From the NCBI RefSeq assembly GCF_947179165.1, contig NC_077238.1, positions 77,777,757 through 77,841,756 of the forward strand: a stretch of DNA of 64,000 nucleotides, written 5' to 3'. Below are positions 1 through 11,329 of this stretch, one piece after another; within the stretch, counting starts at the first letter, position 1, and every line of letters starts with the position of its first letter. The notes beneath the pieces are model-generated. The model was not told the origin of the DNA, made no database searches, and saw nothing but the letters and a program-made list of their open reading frames with translations. The stretch comes from Solanum dulcamara. Its lineage: Eukaryota; Streptophyta; Magnoliopsida; Solanales; Solanaceae. The position numbers were made by a program, and so were the translations under genes.

Positions 1-76
1 AAAAATTTGTTAAATATTTATAAAAATGATTGTGTAACTAAGTTATTATTATAGTATTAACTTGAGTTTGTTATAG

Positions 77-266
77 GAACTCATAAAATTCAAATTTTGG
101 ATCCTGCCAGACTTGCAGGTAAGGTTCTCTTTGTCACTTCTATGACTTGTAAAAACGATAAGCCATATTAGGAACGATATTAACTCACTGTTTTTGTGCT
201 CTAGTGTACATGGTCACAGGTCCATTCATCAACGATATATATTACTCTGTTTTAATTTGCTTTTGA
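77..266 (+). CDS. Possible last two exons of an unidentified gene entering from the left
   Basis: Two short stretches look like spliced exons. The first, 77-118, follows a T-rich acceptor ending TTATAG and is followed by a strong donor, CAG|GTAAGG. The second starts at 205 after a pyrimidine-rich acceptor ending GCTCTAG and runs to a TGA at 264-266. The intron (119-204, 86 bp) has a typical plant size. Joined in phase 1, both exons read without a stop, giving about 34 residues of balanced composition that include ILDPARL and TGPFIND. I do not recognise the family, and the gene body lies outside the window. It could be chance splice-like sequence, since only splice signals and an open frame support it. 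Confidence 0.35.
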
Positions 267-455
267 TTTGAAGTAAGAGGATCAAATTAATTAATGTTTG
301 GTGTGAAATCAGACATAAAATTTATAACTTTTTTGTGTACTGAAAGTTGGAGTACTCCTATCACCCAGGCAGTGATCACATATCATCACCCTTCCCATGC
401 AAGACAATGACTTGAAAAGTACTGCTGAGGTGAGAAAAATCGATGGGATATCACC

Positions 456-575
456 AATAACAACATATTTAGTGAAATTCTACAAAGTGGGATTTTGAGA
501 GGATAATGTGGGTAGATTTTAACTCTACCTTTTAGAGGTAGAGGAGTTGTTTTTGAAAGACCTCAGCTCAAGTGA
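456..575 (-). repeat. Degraded TS-like SINE/RTE 3' end
   Basis: On the minus strand the block order matches the better copies at 40757-40880 and 60223-60540: a segment ending in TGAGCTGAGGTC, then a gap, then a segment matching the part of the end that pairs with GTGGAATTTCAC, then remnants of a GTTGTT tail. It has many substitutions, and no target-site duplication is clear. Confidence 0.45.
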
Positions 576-802
576 AAAAAATCAAAATAGTAATAGAAAG
601 GGAAAACTACCGCAAAGAAAAAATATGACAATTCATAGGAAAGTAGTGTGGAAGTATATAGGCAAGGAACGGTAACATTAACGAGGTGTGATCACCTAAT
701 CATAGTAAACAATAGATGATGATAGCTACAAAAGTTAAAAACCACATGAATAGGTTAATACTAAGACAACATTCGACTGTCTACTTTTATGTATATAATC
801 CT

Positions 803-848
803 GGGTTCGACTCCCGGAAGTTCTTTTATTGTCGTAGGTTCGAATCCT
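803..848 (+). other. Two tandem tRNA B-box-like motifs
   Basis: GGTTCGACTCC (803-813) and GGTTCGAATCC (838-848) both match the RNA polymerase III B-box consensus GGTTCGANNCC, 35 bp apart, and each sits in a short stem like a tRNA T arm. No full tRNA cloverleaf can be drawn around either one. Probably two SINE or tRNA-gene remnants. Confidence 0.45.
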
Positions 849-2997
849 ACTTGGGGAGATTTGATTGATTCTGAATTCTTTAATTCAGAATAAAGGGGCT
901 CACTTTGCCCGTTAAGAGGGACGGCAAAGGTACAAAAACAAAAACTTCCCCCCCCCCCCCCAAAAAAAAAAAAACACTTTTATGTATATAATAGTAAATA
1001 TTGAATCTCTTGGCTTCTTTAACGTTTTTAAATTTTGAACTCCCTCCCTATTTGCGAGCACTTTATTTGTGGAAGGAAGAAAAAAGTAAATTTAGAATCT
1101 CCTACGGATTTATGTACGAAGATGAAAAGGTTGAGGGAAATTACTCAATATGAATTAATCTAGCAAACAACAAATCTCATATTTCTCACAATACTTGTTA
1201 TACAGATGTAACTATTGTGATTTTTTTTTTACACGTTAGTTTATGGAACTTAAACTCATACGGATCACTCAATATAAAAATCATGAGGATGAGTTTTTTT
1301 TTCCCAATTGTGGATACTTGTTTCTGTACTGGATGTTAATTTCATGGATAATCATCTGATTTTCAATTTATTATTTAATTAAAGTCATTAATTTATTTTT
1401 ATTTTTTGTCAAAAAATTAACTCAACTATACGTATATCCTACATGAAATACCAAATTTGGTATAGGAAACACAAAATATAAGTTGCCGCTTAGCAACTAC
1501 TTTTTACATAATATCTGAATACAAATTTGTGTAAAGCTATTGAGTTTTGTTGAATCCATAAGTGTAATTGTGGCCCTGTCATTGGATAAGTTTGTACTTA
1601 TTTAGCATGTTTTTAACATATAAACAATATTTGAATCGACATTATTGAATTCAATTGAACCTACTTACTATAGGATAGATTTGCCCCCGTGTATGTGAGT
1701 ATGTTGTTGACCTCATAGGTAATGAGGGAATATGTTATATGTACATGAATGATTTTTATATTTTTTGTTGGTAAAATGTGAGAGAATTGATTTTGTAGCA
1801 CATTTATAATTCTTTGTAGTTTTATCTTTCTTTTTACAAGAGATATTTATTTTAATACCTAAAAGATTGGAAAGAAATTAATTTTTTTTATACATTTCAT
1901 AAATGGTCGAGAAATCTTAATTCCTCGAGGACGATGTTTATATTCGAAAGTCCCACTTATGAAGTAATGCTAGGTACATTACTTTGAAAGGATGTTATAT
2001 AAAAATAAAATTAATTTATAGGATAGGATAAATTAACTTATTAAAAGCTTCTGAATATGTGAGACACATGTAGGTCTCCCTTGGCCCTAGTATGAAAGTT
2101 ATGGGCCTTTTGGATTTTTGCGGCTGCTTCCACTTGATATATGTCCAATAAATGCTTGAAAATATCCAATAAATCTATCTCCATTTATTTATCTCTTCAT
2201 CTGATTCATGGGATAAGATGAGATATCTCATAATAAAGTTAATCTTAAACTTAACCCTAAGTATCTCATCCAGTTTGATATTATTTTATCTCACTTTTCA
2301 AATGAAATGAGTTAGTTCAAAAATTATAATCTCAAAATAACTTAATCCGAGAATCAAACAACCCCATATAGTGCAAGTGGAAGATGTACTCAATGTTGCA
2401 AAGGTACAATTATGTGATGCTCATTGATAGGGACATTGATGATTTTACCAACAAATAATTGTATGTGGTCCATGTTTGGGGATGTTGAGACAAAAGCTTA
2501 GCAACTAGTTACTAAAGGAGGGTAGGGAAAGGGGCCACTTAGCAAGTAGCACATTAAGTAGTTAATTTTCCTTGTAGATATTTGTGATATATACTTTTCA
2601 TATATTTGTAAAATTTGTCTATATACATTGCTATATATATATTGTACTATGTTGTGATCTATAAACTATTCATTGTCTGTCTGTGCCTCAGACTGTTGTC
2701 AACATATAGTAGTAATGCATGAACCAAATTTTGGGGTCCAATAAGTCCTCAACTTGAAGCATTTGGAAAATGGTCCTCTATATGGTTCACACAAGTGTGA
2801 AGTTATTCTTTGTTTGTGTGTTGCTTGTCCCATCTTATCTGCTTGAAGAGCGGATTCAGAATTCGAAGTTTTATAATAATTTAGTTCATGATCAATTATT
2901 TATAGATATTTTGCATATTTCTTTAAATATAGATATGAACTAAATAAAAGCTAATAATTTCCCCGGAATAATAAGTTATGCTTTGGATTCTCTGGTG

Positions 2998-3290
2998 CCC
3001 TCTGTTCTAATTTATGTGATTGCTTGAAATGATATGTAATTTTAAATTATTATACCTTGAAACTTTTATCTAAGAAATAATATAGCATTTGTATTATTAT
3101 AAAGCTTTTAAAACTTGTTATTTTAAACATGCTACTATAACATTTGTATTATTATAAAAGCTTGTTAGTAAAGTAAATGGGGAAGTGTAAAGTTGGTTGT
3201 TTTCAATATTAGCATATGCTATATTTTTTATTTATTTATTATAGAAATAAATTAAAAAAATATATCACATAAATTAAAACGAAAGTAGTA
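2998..3290. mobile_element. Stowaway-like MITE remnant
   Basis: The left end carries CTAATTTATGTGAT and the right end its inverted form ATCACATAAATTA, inside longer imperfect terminal inverted repeats. Size, AT-richness and end sequence fit a short non-autonomous DNA transposon. Exact ends are uncertain. Confidence 0.45.
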
Positions 3291-4393
3291 TTTGCTAAGA
3301 TGACAAATCATGCACACAAAGGGGTCTGAAATTATATATCACACTATGCATGTATAAAATAAGGAAATGAGATTTCTTGCTCACCATTTTTTTCTCAATT
3401 TCTTATGTGTGTAATAATACAAATATCTTATGTATAAACATTAAGATCTATTGACTCTTGTAAATAAGGCATAAACTAAAAACAAGTTTGTAAATGGCTA
3501 GAAAATTATTTCTTAGTTATAAAATAATTTGATATTATAATAATATACAAAGTAAACACAATTAGGAGCTTATATAACTCACATTTTAAAGGGATTTGTC
3601 TTTAGATTTTTTTTTTACGTAACTTGATAATGTAGTTTTTTCTTATACTAATAACATATATAACTTAAACTCTTTAATAAGTAAAATATATTACTAAATC
3701 ATGCCCTTATTGCCATAACTATAGATATTTATGTCTTAATGACCAATGCTAGCTATGGGAATTGTGCATAAAAATACTTACACTATTACTCTCTCCGTCC
3801 TATATTAGTTATCGAAGTTTGTAGCATTTTAAACAAAACCAACTCGACCAAATTAAAAATAAATCGAAGGCAAGTGTTTTAACTAAATAGTAGAAGATTG
3901 ATGGAGGACTAATTACAATTTGCACCGATATGGAATGTGGTGTAGTAGTGGAACTGTTTTACCTTTAGCGCCACTTTCGAATAAACTTACAGTACGCGAT
4001 TCGAATTTAGTCGAGACTTCAAACATCAAATGAGAAATCAAAAATAGAAAATTACAATTTACACATAAAATATGTTTGGTACGGAAGAAAATATTTTCTC
4101 CAAAACGTTCTCGTTAAGTTGACAATGTATGAAATTTATATTCTTTATTAAATACTATAATTAAATTAGGCTTAATAAGTAGAGTTACCCAACTTACTTA
4201 ACATGACAATGTTAAAAGTTTTACACTAACATAAACACAAACACATAGTATGTAGTACCTTATATTGATACTTTCTTAAATTAAAATAATATATATATGG
4301 TGCAAAACCGAATTAGTCGAGTTTCAACATAATACTGGACATCAGCATATAAAAAACAACATATAGTGCTTCTACTATCAAACTATTATTTAG

Positions 4394-4735
4394 TATTTCC
4401 TTTATTTCATATTAAAGAAACTTTTAAAGCTTTTTTCATTGTTCAAAATATTTGAATTGTTCAAAATTTAAGAGAAATGTTTGAATTTTTTTTTCATTTT
4501 TATCCTTTTCATTAATGAATATTTTGTAATTTCTTAGGAGTTAAACTACACTAAGTTATACTTTAATAAAAAATTATTTATATTTATGATTTCACATTTA
4601 ATCATCTTATAAATGCTGATTAACCAAAAGGCTAATAGAAAAAAATATAGTTCAAATAAACAAAACATTCATCACTTTTAAGAATTCAAATTTGTTCATC
4701 AAAATTTAATTTATAGGATAATATTTTAATGTAAG
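4394..4735. mobile_element. Stowaway-like MITE remnant
   Basis: CCTTTATTTCATATTAAAG near the left end is matched in inverted form by AATATTTTAATGTAAGGGAG on the right. There are no internal reading frames. It lies just downstream of ERF gene 1. Confidence 0.4.
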
Positions 4736-4812
4736 GGAGTTTAGTACAGTAATTAACATATTTCAGATAAATTACACATTCACCTAAGAAGAGGAATGTA
4801 ACTAGTTTTTTT

Positions 4813-4853
4813 TTACAAATTCACCATAGCCCTTTTTTTACAAATTCACCATA
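4813..4853. repeat. 25-bp tandem duplication across the ERF gene 1 stop codon
   Basis: TTACAAATTCACCATA occurs at 4813-4828 and again at 4838-4853, each followed by a poly-T/A run. The copy at 4838 holds the last codons and the TAA of gene 1; the other lies in the presumed 3' UTR. Confidence 0.85.
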
Positions 4854-5449
4854 TCCATCTTGTTCTCTCTTCTTCTTTTCCGGCCAATATTCGCCGGAGC
4901 ACCAGATTTTCCGGCATCCAACGGAAAATTCAGAATAGCTTTTCTTCCCCTCATCTTAAACGCCGCACAATCATAAGCTCTAGCAGCATCCACATCAGTA
5001 TCAAAAGTACCCAACCAAATCCTCGATCCTTTTCTACTTGGATCTCTTATCTCCGCTGCAAATTTTCCCCATGGCCTTCTCCTCACCCCTCTGTAATTCT
5101 TCTTCTTATTATTATCTTCATTAGAACCGGCGGAGCTATCGGAAGCTGAGCTGAGGATGGTATCTGAATCGATTTTGAATTCGGGGAAATCGGCGTGGAG
5201 ATTGAAGTAACGGGAAATTGGTGAATTGGGTTCATTGGAGTATGAGGAATTGGGTGAATCTGAAAGGGAACTGGATGTAGATGGCTCTGTTTTTACTGAA
5301 GTGAAAACAGGGGAGATGTTGTCGAAGGAGGAGATATGATCGGAAAAACAAGAATTGAGACTGTTGATGAATGATTCTGTAGTTGTGAAATCTTCGAGGA
5401 GATGTTGTCGTATGAGTTCTAATGTTAATCCTTCATCTGGTTTCGTCAT
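4838..5449 (-). CDS. ERF transcription factor, group IXb type, short form
   Basis: This encodes a 203-residue intronless nuclear AP2/ERF protein expected to bind GCC-box DNA. The single AP2/ERF domain spans about residues 118-178, with [18 protein letters not shown], the WLGTF strand and the [15 protein letters not shown] helix end. The N terminus has [14 protein letters not shown], the signature of group IX ERFs. A serine-rich linker follows, and a basic RKRRR cluster near residue 190 is a likely nuclear signal. The frame is open upstream to 5635, but I start at the ATG at 5447-5449: conserved sequence begins there, the context is good (A at -3), no ATG precedes it in the leader, and a TATA box lies about 120 bp before it. 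Unlike gene 2 it has no C-terminal Ser-Pro motif. From memory it resembles tomato SlERF.B3/LeERF4 (not checked). Confidence 0.92.
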   Translation of the reverse strand: MTKPDEGLTLELIRQHLLEDFTTTESFINSLNSCFSDHISSFDNISPVFTSVKTEPSTSSSLSDSPNSSYSNEPNSPISRYFNLHADFPEFKIDSDTILSSASDSSAGSNEDNNKKKNYRGVRRRPWGKFAAEIRDPSRKGSRIWLGTFDTDVDAARAYDCAAFKMRGRKAILNFPLDAGKSGAPANIGRKRRRENKMDMVNL

Positions 5450-6182
5450 TTTCAGTATTACTTTTTGGTTTTTTCCAGCTGAAGTTTGAGAATTGCAGTG
5501 AAGGTGTTTGTGTTTATGTCTGTGAGAGTCTGAAAGTTTTGTAGTGAATGTGCTTGTGTGAGTCCCTATATATATATGGAGTAGTAGTATTATATATCCA
5601 CACACACGAGGGAGTAGGGGTGCGTTGAGGGGCATTTACTACATTTTATGTTTGATATTCCCATTGAATTTCGATTAAATTTAGATTCATGTTAGAAAAG
5701 ATATTTTGTGTTTGATATTCACATTGAATTACAATTAAATTCAAATTCATTTTATAAAATTTCATATCAAGGATCAAACACTTTTTAATAAAAACGATTA
5801 TGTACTCAGAAAAATTTAAACTTAAAATCTCTAAAAATAAAATATTTATTACTCTAGAACAATTTTAAAATTGGTGGGGTTTATGGCATAAGGGATACGG
5901 TTTGGACACTGTTTTTTTTGATTTGTGTGTGACAGTGAGTTTGTGATTAGCTGGAAAAAGAGAAAGCAACTTTTTGTTTTGGGGTAATTTTAGGAAGAGT
6001 TATCCATTGTGTGTGGTTGTATATGCCATGTCTTCATTGATTTGGCCTAAGCATTTGGTATGGATAAGTTTTTATTATAAAGGGATAGATGAGATTTTTC
6101 TATCGGTAGTATGAGGTTTTGTATTTAAATTTTAGGAATGAAGACCCTCGAAAAAAACATTTTCTCGTTTAATGAACTCTTA
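5450..6182. other. Promoter-side intergenic region of ERF gene 1
   Basis: It contains the presumed 5' leader and TATA box of gene 1, then AT-rich sequence. I saw no GCC box and no obvious W-box cluster. Confidence 0.6.
5567..5578 (-). promoter_or_regulatory. TATA box of ERF gene 1
   Basis: The minus strand reads TATATATATAGGG. It is about 120 bp before the chosen ATG, predicting a leader of about 85-95 nt without upstream ATGs. Confidence 0.7.
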
Positions 6183-7142
6183 GGGGTCATTTGGTGTGGA
6201 TTATAAGGGAAAATAATTTTGGAATAAAATATAGAATTATTTTATTTTATATTTGATTAGAGGTATTAACTAGTTTTGAAATTATTTATCATACTATTGT
6301 ACTACAATAATAAGATAACTAATTTCATAAAGAACTTTTAAAAATGACAATTATTTGGACTTAATTAGAGATGTGTATCTATAGTTTGCTTAATTAAGAT
6401 TTATAACTACATATTAGAAGAAGAAGAGAAGATAGCGAAATTGGGAGAGGAAGGAGAGAGACGAGTGAAATTCGGAAGAGAGAGGTGAGAGGTGAGAGAT
6501 ATGATGAATACATGTTGTATTTGTTGTATCAAGTTATATCACGAATACAATTAATTTGTGACAGCGAATACAATTGTACCAAGTATATTTGTTCCTTGTG
6601 TATTCACTCTTTCGAATTTCGCTCGGAAGAGTGATCAATGCATTGAACTGTATTTTGTCCTTATTATACTTTTGTTTCATGTGTTGCATACTCTTTAAGA
6701 GTATGATTAATATAATTGTATCAATATTATATCTCTCCCTCGTTCAAACACAATAACTTCATAAGAGCTTGAGTATGAAATTGAAGAGAAGAAAAGAAAG
6801 AAGGGAGGCTTCCACTATCTCTCACATTATTCAAATCTCTCGCTTGATTTGTATAGAAATATCTCATCTAAACCCCAGATACTTTGTTGTTTGTTGGATT
6901 TCAATTCAGGCGAGAGATAGAGAGGGAGCGGACAAGAAAGGGAGAAGAGGGAAGGGGGAAGGGAGGGGGGAGGCAAGCGAGAGTTTGAGAAAAAGGAGAG
7001 ATTTGATATAAAATTCTGAGTATAACGATGTAATATAATTCTTTAAAATTTATAATTGTGTTAGTAAAAACATAACACATATTTGTCTTACTATGTAATT
7101 TTGTCTAAATTAATCAATCTCATCTACATACCAAACAATCCC
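6183..7142. mobile_element. TIR element of about 960 bp with TA duplication
   Basis: The left end GGGGTCATTTGGT and the inverted right end GGGATTGTTTGGT form terminal inverted repeats, each bordered by TA (6181-6182 and 7143-7144). The interior holds two purine-rich blocks (about 6418-6505 and 6905-7005), and no transposase is seen. It is a non-autonomous element lying 0.7-1.7 kb upstream of ERF gene 1. Confidence 0.6.
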
Positions 7143-7644
7143 TAAGTGACACACTCATAGGTGGATCTATGGTTATGCGCAAGGTGGTTGTCGCTCAATT
7201 AATTGTCGAAGCAATTCAAAATTTAGATATTTCAAATTTTGAATTCGCGTTTGAATAGAATAGTGAATTTTGAATACCAAATAATTTGTGTATACTTTAA
7301 TAGTATAAAATAATTTTTACTATTAGATTACTTAAAAAATAATTACAAGTTACTATCAATTATAAAGTGGAACTAAATATGTGAAACTAATTTATTTATG
7401 TTTTAAAATAAGATAGTCCTCTACGACATGTTAAATCATATTATACAATAATAATAACACACTCAATACAATTTCACAAATCAAATCTCAACAAGATGGT
7501 ATGTACCCTAAGCGTATCCCTATTTTTTAAAGATATAGAAATTGTTTTTCCTATAAACTTACTCAAAGATGATAAACTATACTATAACTATAAATATCTA
7601 GTTACATAATTATCATCCTTCATTATACTTTAGTTCTCTCCATT
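7143..7644. other. AT-rich spacer
   Basis: No gene. At about 7157 there is a lone AGGTGGATCTATG, similar to the left end of the MITE at 8641, but no matching right end was found, so it may be a truncated copy. Confidence 0.5.
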
Positions 7645-7782
7645 AAATTTAATACTCTTTTTATCTCAATTTATATATCATTTTTAATATATATCACATA
7701 AATTATGACGAAAAATTTAATATTCTTTCTATTTTAATTTATATATTATTTTTTTAATATATGTCACATAAATTGTGACGGA
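7645..7782 (+). repeat. Two tandem copies of a roughly 68-bp MITE half
   Basis: Two units starting AAATTTAATA and ending CACATAAATT(A/G)TGACG follow each other with about 85% identity by eye. They resemble one arm of the Stowaway-like element at 2998-3290. Confidence 0.6.
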
Positions 7783-8008
7783 GTAAGACTTATCCATAAC
7801 ATAAAGAAGATGGGTGTGAGGTGTTGTAGCTCGTGGGGGTGCATGGAAATAGATGCAAATTGTGTCCCATGACGTTGGAGAAGAGGAATTGATTTGTTGG
7901 TGTTTATAGGTTTAATAACTATCCAAGTGGAAAGAAGACAAATACTCTGTCGACTTTATCTTTTATCACAAGTGGGAGGAAGTAGGTGTCACCTATCATA
8001 ATCATAAA

Positions 8009-8190
8009 AAGAGCAGCCCGGTGCACTAAAGCTCCCGCTATGCGCGGGGTCCGGGGAAGGGCCTGACCACAAGGGTCTATTGTACGCAGCCTTGCCTTGC
8101 ATTTCTACCAGAGGCTGTTTCCAAGGCTTGAACCCGTGACCTCCTGGTCACATGGCAGCAACTTTACCAGTTACTCCAAGGCTCCCCTTC
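8009..8190 (-). mobile_element. tRNA-derived SINE, full length
   Basis: On the minus strand the element begins near GGGGAGCCTTGG, has an A-box-like GAGTAACTGGTAAAG and a B-box GGTTCAAGCC, and ends in CCGGGCTGCTC plus a T run. It is flanked by a perfect 19-bp target-site duplication (7990-8008 and 8191-8209), as expected for LINE-driven retroposition. It belongs to the Solanaceae SolS/TS group of SINEs. A second, shorter copy lies at 10795-10947. Confidence 0.9.
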
Positions 8191-8640
8191 CACCTATCAT
8201 AATCATAAATATAAATATAAATATAAACATTTCAATTATAGCATATTAATAAAATAAAAATAGTTACATATTTCTTCTAAGTAGTTACAAGTGAATTTGA
8301 ATAAAACATATATATACAAGCAAATCATCTTATCTTAAAATTTTATTAGCTCCAAATCAATTCATCTCTTCAAATTTTTCAAGTGTTCTCAACTTACAAT
8401 TTACAAATCAATGTATTTAAATTATCAATACATACACGTATAATTGGTTAAATTCTTCAACTTAAACATGGATATTTGTCCATTTGAATTTATTCTCTAG
8501 GTGAATTCTTTCGTTTAGGTTGTTCTCTAAGCTCCAATTCTAGCTCATAACTTGTTGAGATACCATAATCTTTGATCTACATTCAAGATCATATGGTGAA
8601 TTATTTCGTTTAACATAGAAACGACTCATCAAATAATATA

Positions 8641-9109
8641 CAGAGGTGGATCTATGTTCATCCGAGGGGGTGCCACGCCACTTTGTGGTCTCGATTGAAA
8701 ATTTGTATATACATGTATATTTATATATATATTTATAAGGAAAGTACTAAATATTAAACGTGACACCCTTAGAAATAACGAGTTTTGTGGTGCCAGTAAT
8801 TAAAGCTCAGGTTTACCAATGTAGGAATGTAAGTTCGAGCCTCGTTGTGGAGTGTATTTTCTTAAACCTTTTTTTTACCATACAAGACATCGTTAGCGAA
8901 TTTATTGTAATTGTGAATAAGTAAATTAGAATTCTAGACCTCTTGTAAGTAAAATCTTAACTAAACCAACAGAGCAGGTCTAAATTTTGTATGTATATTT
9001 GATAATAAGTATTAAGTATTATCTGATTCTACGCTGGATTTTTTGATATTGCTTACTGTTCAAAATAGCGTGACACCCAGAGTTTCAAAAAATCCTAAAT
9101 CCACCTCCG
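8641..9109. mobile_element. hAT-like MITE carrying a B-box motif
   Basis: The left end CAGAGGTGGATCTA and the inverted right end CGGAGGTGGATTTA form short TIRs of hAT type, with AT-rich flanks that only partly match as an 8-bp duplication. Inside is GTTCGAGCCTC, a pol III B-box-like motif. The small ORF at 9085-9273 only overlaps its right end and is not a gene. Confidence 0.55.
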
Positions 9110-9402
9110 TATATATACATAGCCCCCAAAGTGTAGCAATCATAATGATTCCAAACGTAATGAACTATCCCAAGAGATACAATGAATAATCCAAAGAAAG
9201 AAGAGAAGCATAACGTTCCAAACATAGTAACTAAATACATGACAAGTAGTTTCACAGGTTGCCCATAGATCAATTCATAAATTTCAGTTCTTCCACCACA
9301 GGCTAAGCTTGGGAGCGTGACAAGTGTGGGGTTGGTGGGGATGGGGGCTACTAGGGTGGGAATGAAAATGCGGTGTATTGAAAGATGGAAAGATCACAAT
9401 TA

Positions 9403-9804
9403 GAGCCTGTTTGGATTGACTTAAAAAAAATAACTTTTATGTATGAAGTGTTTTTAGAATTTTTAAAGTGCTGAAAGTTATTTTTATAAATAAGCAGTTG
9501 AGTGTTTGGATAAAAGTGTTTATGCCGAAGAAATGAGGAAAATAATGTGAATTTTAGGATTAAAAGAATAAAAATGGTAGTTTGGGAATTTAGTTAAAAT
9601 ATAAGGGATATAAAAGTAATTTACATGGTCAAGGAAAATGGTTTTAAGCACTTAGAAAAAAAAAAGTTAGAAATCCTAATTTTTCATTTTTGGCTGACTT
9701 TAAGAACTTTATGGCTTAAAGTTAGCATTAGGCAAACACCACAATAAGCTAAAAAGGGTTTATAAGTTGGTTTGACAAACTTATAAGCCCATCCAAACGG
9801 GCTC
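9403..9804. mobile_element. Tourist (PIF/Harbinger)-like MITE
   Basis: The TIRs are GAGCCTGTTTGGAT on the left and the inverted form GAGCCCGTTTGGAT on the right, bordered by the three-base duplication TTA (9400-9402 and 9805-9807). It is 402 bp, AT-rich, with no coding capacity. Confidence 0.75.
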
Positions 9805-10794
9805 TTAATGTAGACGTTACTTATAAAACTTATTTTACTTAAATAAGTTATTTTCCACTTTTTTTAAAGAACTTGTTTTTTTAGAAAAAAAATATTTTTA
9901 TGGGAAAATTAGAAATACTCCCAAACACACTCATGATCAAATTCAAAGCTTTATTCATGCCATAAATTCTTCGAGTCTGAGCAAAAGTCAAAGTGAAAAA
10001 TATTCAACACAAAATTGAGAGGCAATAAAAGTCACGGATCATCTTACTTTACAATAACTTCACTATCCATGCTTTTATTGACATGCATGCATATAATTAC
10101 TCTTACACTCTTGTAACACGCCTATTAATATTAGCGGAGCTAGTAGTCCGCATGCAGATTCAATTGATTTTGCTCAAATAATATATTGTGTTGATAAATT
10201 TATAAAATATGTAAAAATATTAATTTTAGAACTCAATTATTATCACTGAAAATCGTCATTATAAAATTCAAAACTCATAAATTGAAATCCTAATTTCGCC
10301 TACATGGGATCAAAAATACTAAGGATCCGATTGATCATGAAAATTATTTAATTATTCAGAATAATTTTTTATTTTATTTTAAAATCAATGTTTGACCTTG
10401 AAAGTTTGAATTTTATTTAAAGTTGAATTTCAAATTTTAAAAACAATTTATAACCTGTTTTCCAACTCCATGCGTTTTGATACCATCAGAAACATGAAAA
10501 AAAATATCCAAGGAATATAAAAAAGTTCAAAATTGGATCTATGTCCAACCAATTGCACATAGTAAGAGTTTTTATAATTTCAAATAAAATATTTTCTTCT
10601 TTCCTTTGTAAAAAAATATAATCAAATACAAATTTATCTTTAACTTCATAAATTTGAAATAAAATAAAAGATATTAAAATTTATGATCAAATGCACCTAA
10701 ATTATGTGCATGGTATTTTCGAGCAATGAGAGAGACTATGTTCTTTTTTAATGGATAGAGTTATGCGGTAAGTGTCGCATGTGTTATAGCAAAA
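9805..10794. other. AT-rich intergenic stretch
   Basis: No gene. A possible small hAT-like MITE sits at about 10130-10302, with AGCGGAGCTAG at the left and GGCGAAATTAGG in inverted form at the right. Otherwise nothing recognised. Confidence 0.5.
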
Positions 10795-10947
10795 GAAGGA
10801 CAGCCCGGTGCACTAAAGCTTTCGCTATGCGCGGGGTCCGGGGAAGGGTCCGACCACAAGGGTCTATTGTACGCAGCCTTACCTTGCATTTCTGTCAGAG
10901 GCTGTTTCTAAGGCTTGAACTCGTGACCTCCTAATCACATGGCAGCA
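10795..10947 (-). mobile_element. 5'-truncated SINE copy
   Basis: Same family as 8009-8190, including the block GCGCGGGGTCCGGGGAAGG on the plus strand, but it stops after the B-box region, so the A-box end is missing. AGCAAAA occurs on both sides (10788-10794, 10944-10950), but on the right it overlaps SINE sequence. Confidence 0.8.
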
Positions 10948-11329
10948 AAATAGTAAGTATTTGATGAAATAATCAAATTGTGTACAAACTGATCCGATTA
11001 TCATTTTTATAAATTAAAAAAAAAGATAAGATAAGTAAACAGTCTCGGTTCTAGAAAATAAAGTTGCCAGATTTCTTAGAGTAAAAGTAGTTTATAATAG
11101 TTAATAATCATGAGAGTAAATAGTTGTTAGTCTTTTTTCGAAGACTTTATTATTTCTAAGGTCTTTTAATACTACACTTTTTAAGAAGCTAATTATTCAC
11201 GAGACTTCTTATATCTTACAACACTATAACAAAAAAAAAATTAGTACTAATAATATAATTGTCGATTTGCCTATTGTTAGATTGTAGTTTTGATAATTTA
11301 ACAAATTAAGATTTGCTACGAGACCTGAT

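Larger units (their letters stand above)
267..4812. other. AT-rich intergenic stretch with scattered repeat remnants
   Basis: No convincing gene on either strand. It holds a SINE remnant (456-575), a pair of B-box-like motifs (803-848), a C14 run followed by A13 (948-974), and two Stowaway-like elements listed separately. A further candidate TIR pair at about 3786-3911 is too weak to list alone. The rest is AT-rich sequence with stops in all frames. Confidence 0.7.

Noticed and set aside
803..848. A functional tRNA gene
   Set aside because: Only T-arm-like parts exist; no acceptor, D or anticodon stems fit.
5450..5635. N-terminal extension of ERF gene 1 to an upstream ATG
   Set aside because: The extension would run through the TATA box and leader and has no ERF-like sequence; the internal ATG fits the family.
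6769..7011. Arg/Lys/Glu-rich 80-codon ORF
   Set aside because: It is caused by a purine-rich tract in a TIR element.
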